Below are positions 17,715 through 23,957 of a stretch of DNA of 48,468 nucleotides, piece by piece. This stretch comes from Pseudonocardia kujensis (GTDB taxonomy: Bacteria; Actinomycetota; Actinomycetes; Mycobacteriales; Pseudonocardiaceae): assembly GCF_021283305.1 (NCBI RefSeq), contig NZ_JAJSOK010000060.1, forward strand, positions 1-48,468, in the 5' to 3' direction. The stretch's first letter is position 1; every line of letters starts with the position of its first letter. The notes beneath the pieces are model-generated. The model saw only the letters and a list, made by a program, of their open reading frames with translations. It was not told the DNA's origin and made no database searches. Both the position numbers and the translations under genes were made by a program.

Positions 17715-18947
17715 TCAGCTGGCCGGGTAGGTGCCCGTCTCCAGCGGCTTGAACTCGCCACCCTGGACCGAGTAGACGGTCAGCACCTTGTTGGTGGTGT
17801 CGCCGTACTGGTCGAAGGAGATGGCGCCCGTCGCACCCTGCAGGTTGGTGGCCTGGACCGCGGAGACCAGGCCGTCCCGGGTGGCGTCGGAGAAGGTGCC
17901 GTTGCCGACCGCCTTCGCCAGGCCCTGGATGAGGACGTTCGCGGCGTCGTAGGTCAGCGCCCCGTAGGCGCTGAACGGCTCGGAGTAGCCGGCCGCGGCA
18001 TAGGCGTCGATGAAGGCCTTCGCGCTGGGCAGCTGCTCCGGCGGGGCGCCGACGTTGGTGGCCAGGTCGCCCTCGCGACCCCCGAGGGAGACGTAGGTCT
18101 TGTCGACGATGCCGTCGCCGCCCATCAGCGGGATGTTGAGGCCCGCGTCGGCCAGCTGCTTCGACAGCGGGCCGGCGACCGGGTACTCGCCGCCGTAGTA
18201 GACCGCGTCGGGGTTCGCCGGGCGGATCTTGGCGATGACGCCGGAGAAGTCGGTGTCCTTCTCGCCGACCTTCTCGCGCGCGACCACGGTGGCGCCGAGC
18301 TTCTCGGCCTCGGTGGCGAACTGCGACGCGAGACCGGCGCCGTAGGTCTTGCCGTCGTCGATCACCGCGATGTTCTTCTTGCCGGCCTTCTGGACCATGT
18401 ACTGCGCCGCGAACGGACCCTGGATGGCGTCCGTGGTCGCGGTGCGGAAGTACGTGGCGTTCGGCCGCGCCGGGGCGGTCTGATAGTTGTCGCCCTGGGT
18501 CAGCGCCGGGTTGGTGTTGGCCGGCGAGATCTCGACGATCTTCTTCTGGGCCAGGATCGGGGCCGCCGACTGGGCGGTCGAGGAGTTCAGGGTCCCGATG
18601 ACGCCGACGACGTTCGGGTCCGAGGCCAGCTTGGTGGCGGCCTGGCCGGCGATCTGGGCGGTGGCCTGGTCGTCCTCGGCCTGCAGCGCGAGCCGGTACC
18701 CGGGCACCGTGCAGTTCTGGTTGGCCTGGTTGACCGCGAGGTCGGTGGAGTTCTTCATGCCGAGGCCCAGCGCCGAGAGGCTGCCGGACAGCGGGGCGAT
18801 GAACCCGACGACGAGGGTCCCCTTGCTGGTGTCGCAGGAACCTCCGCCCCCGCCCGTCGCCTCTTCCCGGTTGGTGCTGCACGCGGTGAGGGCGAGCGCC
18901 CCCGCGAGCAGGGCGGCGGTCGCTGCGACCTTCCGCGTCCGACTCAT
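17715..18947 (-). CDS. livK: Branched-chain amino acid ABC substrate-binding lipoprotein LivK
   Basis: The product is 410 residues. The signal peptide ends in the lipobox LTAC (Cys23), so the protein is tethered outside the membrane. After a Gly-rich linker, the type I periplasmic-binding fold begins at TLVVGFIAPLSGSLSALGLG, with QAEDDQATAQIAGQAATKLA and VVGVIGTLNSSTAQSAAPIL (ligand-contacting Ser/Thr region), and later NPDAVYYGGEYPVAGPL. The ATG at 18947 has AAGGA 6 nt upstream. It is the first gene of livKHMGF and is followed by a hairpin. Specificity for branched-chain amino acids follows from the operon; related receptors also bind amides or aromatic compounds. Confidence 0.93.
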   Translation of the reverse strand: MSRTRKVAATAALLAGALALTACSTNREEATGGGGGSCDTSKGTLVVGFIAPLSGSLSALGLGMKNSTDLAVNQANQNCTVPGYRLALQAEDDQATAQIAGQAATKLASDPNVVGVIGTLNSSTAQSAAPILAQKKIVEISPANTNPALTQGDNYQTAPARPNATYFRTATTDAIQGPFAAQYMVQKAGKKNIAVIDDGKTYGAGLASQFATEAEKLGATVVAREKVGEKDTDFSGVIAKIRPANPDAVYYGGEYPVAGPLSKQLADAGLNIPLMGGDGIVDKTYVSLGGREGDLATNVGAPPEQLPSAKAFIDAYAAAGYSEPFSAYGALTYDAANVLIQGLAKAVGNGTFSDATRDGLVSAVQATNLQGATGAISFDQYGDTTNKVLTVYSVQGGEFKPLETGTYPAS

Positions 18948-19221
18948 GTTCTGTCCTTCCGTGCCAACCACGTCGACGGCGGTCCCCCGAGCGCCCGCCA
19001 GGCCCCCGGACAGACGCCGGAAGCGCCGCGGACGTTAGGTCACCGGCGGGTGCGGCGTCATCCCGAGCGGCGGCAGCTTTACCAGACCGCAACCGGATAT
19101 CGCGCAGTGTCACCGCAGCCTCACCCGCAGTGCTGAGTTATCAGATCGTTATCAAGCAGCAGCGCGCTGACCAGCACAGACACCGTTAGCACGTGGTGAA
19201 GCTCGCACTTCCCGCGGGGCC

Positions 19222-19237
19222 ATTACCGCAGGGTAAC
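19222..19237. promoter_or_regulatory. GlnR-like half-site pair upstream of livK
   Basis: The sequence attac-cgcagg-gtaac reads gttac-n6-gtaat on the livK strand. It resembles one a-b pair of the actinobacterial GlnR box (gTnAC-n6-GaAAC). It lies about 275 bp upstream of livK, far for a direct activator site, and the match is partial. Confidence 0.25.
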
Positions 19238-19266
19238 GATCATGCGCGCGGGTCGGAGAACGCCGC

Positions 19267-19299
19267 GAGGCCGCCCCGGCGGTCTGCCGGGACGGCCTC
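19267..19299 (-). terminator. pdtaR terminator hairpin
   Basis: A 14-bp stem with one mismatch (gaggccgccccggc and gccgggacggcctc, loop ggtct) lies downstream of pdtaR, after the 31-bp repeat array. Confidence 0.7.
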
Positions 19300-19331
19300 A
19301 CGACGACGTGCGGTGACGTGCGGGGGCGGGA

Positions 19332-19430
19332 CGCTCAGCGCAGATGCTCGCTCCGCAAGCTCCGCTCAGCGCAGATGCTCGCTCCGCAAGCTCCGCTCAG
19401 CGCAGATGCTCGCTCCGCAAGCTCCGCTCA
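19332..19430. repeat. 31-bp tandem repeat at the 3' end of pdtaR
   Basis: Three identical 31-bp units, each beginning cgctcagcgcagatgctcgc, start at 19332, 19363 and 19394. A fourth partial copy (cgctcag) starts at 19425. The last six bases contain the reverse complement of the pdtaR stop codon, so the array begins at the stop and forms the 3' untranslated region. Each unit contains gctcgctccgcaagc, which can fold weakly. There are no spacers, so this is not a CRISPR array. Confidence 0.97.
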
Positions 19431-20057
19431 GCCCTTCGCGGGGGCGAGACCCTCGATGACGGCCTCGGCGACCGCCTTCATCGTGGTGCGCCGGTCCATC
19501 GCGGTGCGCTGGATCCAGCGGAAGGCCTCGGGCTCGGTCATGTTCTGCTTGGCCATCAGCAGACCCTTGGCGCGGTCGACGACCTTGCGGGTCTCGAAGC
19601 GCTCGTTGAGGGTGGCGACCTCGTCCTCGAGCGCGCGCTTCTCGGCGAAGCGGGACACGGCGAGCTCGATCGCGGGCACCAGCTCGTGGCGGGCGAACGG
19701 CTTGACCAGGTAGGCCATGGCGCCGGCGTCGCGCGCGCGCTCGATGAGGTCGCGCTGGCTGAAGGCGGTGAGCATGACGACGGGCGCGATCTTCTCCTCG
19801 ACGATCGTGGCGGCCGCCTCGATGCCGTCCTTCTTCGGCATCTTGACGTCCATGATCACGAGGTCGGGCTTGAGGTCGCGGGCCATCTCGATGGCCGCCT
19901 CACCGTCGGGGGCCTCGCCCGCGATCTGGTATCCCTCTTCCCCGAGCATCTCGGTCAGGTCGAGGCGGATCAGCGCCTCGTCCTCCACCACGAGGACACG
20001 CCAGCCGACGGCGGGTCCGTCGTCGGTCGTCTTGTCCTCGGACACTGGCTGGCTCAC
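19428..20057 (-). CDS. pdtaR: ANTAR-domain response regulator PdtaR
   Basis: The product is 209 residues. The receiver domain (about 20-135) has the acidic pair in VLVVEDEALIRLDL, the phospho-acceptor Asp70 in LVIMDVKMP and the conserved Lys in YLVKPFARHEL. The ANTAR RNA-binding domain (about 150-205) has VVDRAKGLLMAKQNMTEPEA and FRWIQRTAMDRRTTMKAVAE. ANTAR regulators bind tandem hairpins in mRNA leaders and prevent termination; the mycobacterial partner kinase is PdtaS, which is not in this window. The GTG at 20057 has AAGGAG 9 nt upstream. The gene neighbours the liv operon and a tRNA gene. Confidence 0.95.
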   Translation of the reverse strand: MSQPVSEDKTTDDGPAVGWRVLVVEDEALIRLDLTEMLGEEGYQIAGEAPDGEAAIEMARDLKPDLVIMDVKMPKKDGIEAAATIVEEKIAPVVMLTAFSQRDLIERARDAGAMAYLVKPFARHELVPAIELAVSRFAEKRALEDEVATLNERFETRKVVDRAKGLLMAKQNMTEPEAFRWIQRTAMDRRTTMKAVAEAVIEGLAPAKG

Positions 20058-20185
20058 GGGTGGGTTCTCCTTAGGCGTGCGGGTCGAACGCAAGGCTCCA
20101 GGGTAGCGGCGATAAGGTTGCGCCCAGGTTGCCCTGCCCTGTGATCCCGTACGACGCGAGCGAGAACACAGTCGGCGACCTGCCG

Positions 20186-20262
20186 GCCCCCGTAGCCCAA
20201 TCGGCAGAGGCAGCGGACTCAAAATCCGCCCAGTGTGAGTTCGAGTCTCACCGGGGGCACCA
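20186..20262 (+). tRNA. tRNA-Leu (anticodon CAA), short variable arm
   Basis: A full cloverleaf is present. The acceptor stem gcccccg (20186-20192) pairs with cgggggc (20252-20258) and an encoded ACCA tail follows. The anticodon stem gcgga/tccgc encloses loop ctcaaaa, giving CAA at 20220-20222. The T-arm is gtgag-ttcgagt-ctcac. The discriminator is A73, as expected for Leu. The variable region is only 5 nt (ccagt), whereas leucine tRNAs are normally class II with a long variable arm. The charging identity is therefore less certain than the anticodon suggests. Confidence 0.93.
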
Positions 20263-20512
20263 CCGGCCGGTAGGGTCGGGAAATATCCGGCCCCGCCGGG
20301 GCGCTATGCCAATGGCGTCCGTGTGCCGGGTGCCCAAGCCGTTCGCCCCGCGGTCGCGGGACGCAGGCCCGAGGATGGTCACCGATCGGTGCACGGGCCG
20401 GACCGTCGGTCGCGGGAGCCGCGTCGCGCTGCTCGCGGCGCCCACCCGGCCACCGCGTCGTGCGCGGCACGGCTGCACCACGCCCTCCCGGGCGACTCAG
20501 GAGGAGGAGTAC

Positions 20513-22696
20513 TTGGCTCGACGAGGCAGGCCCCAGACCAGGGCTCGCCGCCCCGCTCAGCGCGACCGCCGGTCCGGCGGTCCCGGCGCGCACGGCGGCG
20601 AGGACGTCCTGTCGGTCCTCGCGCGCTCCGTGCGCGAGGTCGAGTCCGCCCTGCGGCACGGCCGGGTTTCGCCCGCGACGCGCACGAAGTTCCAGGCGGT
20701 CGCGCTGCTGCTGCGCGAGGAGCGCGCCCGGGTGCGGGGGGACGAGAAGAGCACCGAGCGGCGCCGGACCGAGCAGCTCAAGCGGCTCGACGGCGTCGCG
20801 AAGGCCCTCGCCATGAGCGCCGTCCGGGAGCCGACCCTCCTCGCGCTCCTCGACGAGGACGCCGTCGTCACCGACGAGGCCCGGTCCCTCACCCGCACGG
20901 TGCTGCAGCGGGCGGGTATCGAACCCGCGCCCGAGCCGGAGCCGGAGGTTCCTGCCGCCGAGGAGCCGGCCGCGCCCGTCAAGCCCCGCGTGGTGCCGCA
21001 GTCCGTCGTGTCGCGGCAGCTGGCGAACCCCTTCCTCGCTCCGGACTTCTCCGCAGCCCGGCCGAGCGGGCCGCGGCCCACGCCGTTGGCCGGCTGGGAG
21101 CTGCTCGGCCCGCTGCTGCGGTCGTTCGAGCGCGCGAGCAACGGCGCCACGGCCTGCATGGAGCTGCCGGCACCGGCGTCGCGCAAGGCACCGGGCGGTC
21201 GCGAGCTCATGCCGCACCAGGCCCGGCTGGTCGCCGCGGCCGCGGCGGGCCACCGGACCTTCCTGCTCGCCGACGAGCCCGGCCTGGGCAAGACCGCGCA
21301 GGCGCTGCTGGCCGCAGAGGCGGCCGACGCCTTCCCGCTGCTCGTCGTCGTGCCGAACGTCGTCAAGACGAACTGGGTCCGCGAGGCCGGTCTGTGGACG
21401 CCTCGCCACCCCGCGACCGCCGTCCAGGGCAACGGCGACTCGGTCGACGGCTTCGCCGACATCGTCGTGGTCAACTACGAGGTGCTCGACCGGCACGCGG
21501 GCTGGCTCGGCGAGTTCGGCTTCCGCGGCATGGTCGTGGACGAGGCGCACTTCATCAAGAACAAGTCCTCCCAGCGCTCGCAGCACGTCCTGGAGATCGC
21601 GGACCGGATCCGCGCGCGCACCCCGCGCCCGCTGATGATGGCCCTCACCGGCACGCCGCTGATCAACGACATCGAGGACTTCCTCGCCATCTGGCAGTTC
21701 CTCGGCTGGATCGACGACGCGAAGCCGCGCGCCGAGCTGATGGACGCCCTCACCGCCACCGGCCTCACCCCCGCCGACCCGGGCTTCTACCCGGCCGCGC
21801 GGCGGGCCGTGGTGGACCGCGGGATCGTCCGGCGCCGCAAGGTCGACGTGGCCGCCGACATCCCGGCGCGGCGCATCGCCGACCTGCCCGTCGAGCTCGA
21901 CGGGGCCGCGGGCCGCTCGATCCGGGCCGCGGAGCGCGACCTCGCCCGTCGCCTGGTGGCCCGCTACGAGGACGCTCTGGCCACCCGTCGGTCCGGCGCC
22001 GTCGTCTCCTCTCCCGACGGCATCGACCACGAGCTGGTCGGCCAGGTGGCGCGGTGGGAGCAGAAGGACGCCGCCGAGGCGAAGTCCGGCGACAACGTCT
22101 TCACCATGATGCGACGCATCGGACAGGCCAAGGCCACGCTCGCCGCGGACTACGCGGCCCAGCTCGCCCGCAGCGCGGGCAAGGTGGTCTTCTTCGCCAA
22201 GCACGTCGACGTCATGGACGCCGCCGAGGAGACCTTCGCCCGGCAGGGCGTGCGGTTCTCCTCGATCCGCGGCGACCAGACGCCGAGCGTGCGGCAGCGC
22301 AACATCGACGCCTTCGTCGAGGACCCGGGGGTGGCCGTCGCGGTCTGTTCGCTGACGGCGGCGGGGGTCGGCCTCAACCTGCAGGTCGCGTCCAACATCG
22401 TGCTGGCCGAGCTGTCCTGGACCGCCGCCGAGCAGACCCAGGCGATCGACCGCAGCCACCGCATCGGCCAGACCGAGCCCGTCACGGCATGGCGGATCAT
22501 CGCCGCCCAGACCGTCGACGCCCGGATCGCCGAGCTGATCGACGGCAAGGCCGGTCTCGCCGCCCAGGCCCTCGACGGCTCGGACGAGGAGGTCGGCTCC
22601 TCGGCCGACGTGCAGCACGCGGCCCTCGTCGCACTCCTGACCGAGGCCCTGTCGTCGGCCCCGGCCGACCTCCAGAGCGCGGGCAGCCTGACCTGA
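20513..22696 (+). CDS. SNF2-family DEAD/DEAH helicase-like ATPase
   Basis: The product is 727 residues. After about 220 residues of charged and Pro-rich N-terminus come the SNF2 motifs: Gln-motif region MPHQARLVAAAAAG, motif I LADEPGLGKTAQ near 253, motif II VVDEAHFIKN near 343, motif III ALTGTPLIND, motif V SLTAAGVGLNLQVAS and motif VI QAIDRSHRIGQ near 642. SNF2 ATPases translocate on duplex DNA and remodel protein-DNA complexes; bacterial roles are mostly unassigned. The TTG at 20513 is chosen because GGAGGAGGAG ends 3 nt upstream. It stands alone, 250 bp after the tRNA gene, with no methylase or restriction partner nearby. Confidence 0.9.
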   Translation: MARRGRPQTRARRPAQRDRRSGGPGAHGGEDVLSVLARSVREVESALRHGRVSPATRTKFQAVALLLREERARVRGDEKSTERRRTEQLKRLDGVAKALAMSAVREPTLLALLDEDAVVTDEARSLTRTVLQRAGIEPAPEPEPEVPAAEEPAAPVKPRVVPQSVVSRQLANPFLAPDFSAARPSGPRPTPLAGWELLGPLLRSFERASNGATACMELPAPASRKAPGGRELMPHQARLVAAAAAGHRTFLLADEPGLGKTAQALLAAEAADAFPLLVVVPNVVKTNWVREAGLWTPRHPATAVQGNGDSVDGFADIVVVNYEVLDRHAGWLGEFGFRGMVVDEAHFIKNKSSQRSQHVLEIADRIRARTPRPLMMALTGTPLINDIEDFLAIWQFLGWIDDAKPRAELMDALTATGLTPADPGFYPAARRAVVDRGIVRRRKVDVAADIPARRIADLPVELDGAAGRSIRAAERDLARRLVARYEDALATRRSGAVVSSPDGIDHELVGQVARWEQKDAAEAKSGDNVFTMMRRIGQAKATLAADYAAQLARSAGKVVFFAKHVDVMDAAEETFARQGVRFSSIRGDQTPSVRQRNIDAFVEDPGVAVAVCSLTAAGVGLNLQVASNIVLAELSWTAAEQTQAIDRSHRIGQTEPVTAWRIIAAQTVDARIAELIDGKAGLAAQALDGSDEEVGSSADVQHAALVALLTEALSSAPADLQSAGSLT

Positions 22697-22700
22697 GAAA

Positions 22701-22729
22701 GGCGGCCGCGGGCTTGCCCCGCGGCCGCC
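22701..22729. terminator. Bidirectional terminator between SNF2 gene and methyltransferase
   Basis: A perfect 12-bp stem (ggcggccgcggg with cccgcggccgcc, loop cttgc) lies between two converging stop codons, 4 bp from each. Confidence 0.9.
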
Positions 22730-22733
22730 CGGA

Positions 22734-23813
22734 TCAGCGCACCAGGCGGTAGAAGCGGAAGAAGTCGTCCTCGATGCCGAGGATCTCCAGGTCCGCGAAC
22801 CCCGCCTCGCGCGCGTAGCCGCGCAGGGTGTCCGGCCGCATCACGGTGCCGGTGCCGGCCGAGTGCTCGTGGGCCAGCCCGTCGGCCAGGCAGCAGAGCA
22901 GGCTGTAGCCGTACATCAGCCGTTCGATCTCGCCGCCGGGCGCGGCGAAGGTCTCGGCCACCCGCTCGTCCATCACGACGACGGTCCCGCCGAGCCCGTG
23001 CATCGCGCGCAGCACCGCGACGGGGTCGGGCAGGTCGTGGATGCACTCGAAGGCGAACACGACGTCGTAGGTGCCCTCGGCCGTCCCCGCGTCGGCCGGG
23101 TGGAACCGGACCCGGTCGGCCACACCGGCCTCGCGGGCGTTGCGCCGGGCGGCCTCGATCGACGGCATGTCGAGGTCGAAGCCGTCGACCGTCACCTCGG
23201 GGTAGGCCAGGGCGATCCCGACGGCCGACCAGCCGTGCCCGCAGCCGACGTCGGCGACCCGGGCCCCGGCGCGCAGCGCGGCGTCCACGTCGGGGACCGA
23301 GGGCAGGTACTCCCGGGCGAGCGGGCCGAGGAACATCGGCCGGTTCGCGGCGGCCTGGGCCTCGCGCACGTCCGCGCCGTGCTGCCCCCACGACACCCCG
23401 CCTCCGGTGCGGAAGGCCTCCGCGAGCAGGTCGCTCTGCGTGATGCAGCCCATCACGAACCGGGCGAGCGGGACGACGTGGTCGAGGGACAGGACCTCGA
23501 CCAGCGCGGCCCGGTGCTCCCCCGGCAACGCGTAGCGGCGGGCGGTCCCGTCGGACTCGGCGTCGGCGGTCAGGATCCCGGTCACGGCCTGCTGCTCGCA
23601 CCACTCGCGGGTGTAGCGCTCGGCGGTGCCGGTGCGCCCGGCCAGCTCGGCCGGGGTGAGCGGAGCCCCGTCGGCCAGGGCGCGGTAGTAGCCGAGCCGG
23701 TCGCCCACCGACACGGCGTGCAGGTCCATCGTGGCGAGCACGGCCCCGAAGAGCCGGTCGGTGAGCGACTCGGTGGTGACGGCGGTGGCGGCGGTGGTGA
23801 CGGCGCTGGTCAT
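22734..23813 (-). CDS. SAM-dependent methyltransferase with N-terminal winged-helix domain
   Basis: The product is 359 residues. The first 100 residues form a winged-helix dimerisation domain (LGYYRALADGAPLTPAELAG, TAERYTREWCEQQAVTGIL) like that of the Rv2258c group and small-molecule O-methyltransferases. The SAM core follows: motif I VADVGCGHGWSAVG near 187, acidic VDGFDLDMPSIEAA, and FECIHDLPDPVAVLRAMHGL. Such proteins are often mislabelled as regulators because of the helix-turn-helix-like N-terminus. The ATG at 23813 has GGAGG 5 nt upstream. It diverges from the AfsR-like regulator across 144 bp that carry spaced heptamer repeats, so it may be a target of that regulator. Confidence 0.9.
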   Translation of the reverse strand: MTSAVTTAATAVTTESLTDRLFGAVLATMDLHAVSVGDRLGYYRALADGAPLTPAELAGRTGTAERYTREWCEQQAVTGILTADAESDGTARRYALPGEHRAALVEVLSLDHVVPLARFVMGCITQSDLLAEAFRTGGGVSWGQHGADVREAQAAANRPMFLGPLAREYLPSVPDVDAALRAGARVADVGCGHGWSAVGIALAYPEVTVDGFDLDMPSIEAARRNAREAGVADRVRFHPADAGTAEGTYDVVFAFECIHDLPDPVAVLRAMHGLGGTVVVMDERVAETFAAPGGEIERLMYGYSLLCCLADGLAHEHSAGTGTVMRPDTLRGYAREAGFADLEILGIEDDFFRFYRLVR

Positions 23814-23831
23814 GGGTCCTCCCCTTGTCTC

Positions 23832-23882
23832 GCTGCCGACGGTGGACGGGCGCGCTGTCGCCCCCCTGTCTGTCCGCTGTCG
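23832..23882. promoter_or_regulatory. Three heptamers at exact 22-bp spacing, candidate SARP/AfsR operator
   Basis: GCTGCCG at 23832, GCTGTCG at 23854 and GCTGTCG at 23876 are direct repeats with a 22-bp period, two DNA helical turns. They lie in the 144-bp divergent promoter between a BTAD-domain regulator and the methyltransferase. SARP/AfsR proteins bind direct repeats of short motifs spaced 11 or 22 bp, so this is a plausible autoregulatory operator. In GC-rich DNA some of this could be chance. Confidence 0.45.
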
Positions 23883-23957
23883 GCACCTCGCGCGGAGTTC
23901 CGGCGAAGGGGACGAAAGGCACTGCCGCCGCCCGTGCGGGTCCGCCACGATGCCGCG

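Larger units (their letters stand above)
18948..19331. other. liv operon promoter region and pdtaR downstream region
   Basis: This gene-free stretch of about 380 bp contains the livK promoter (leftward), a pair of direct repeats ttatca at 19138 and 19150, a GTAAC-type dyad at 19222-19237 and the pdtaR terminator. I find no coding frame with actinobacterial codon bias. Exact -10/-35 boxes for livK cannot be called with confidence. Confidence 0.6.

Noticed and set aside
19332..19430. CRISPR-like array
   Set aside because: The 31-bp units are directly abutting with no spacers and no cas genes are present.
20186..22696. tRNA-associated genomic island or SNF2-based defence system
   Set aside because: There is no integrase, no attachment-site duplication and no nuclease or methylase partner beside the SNF2 gene in this window.
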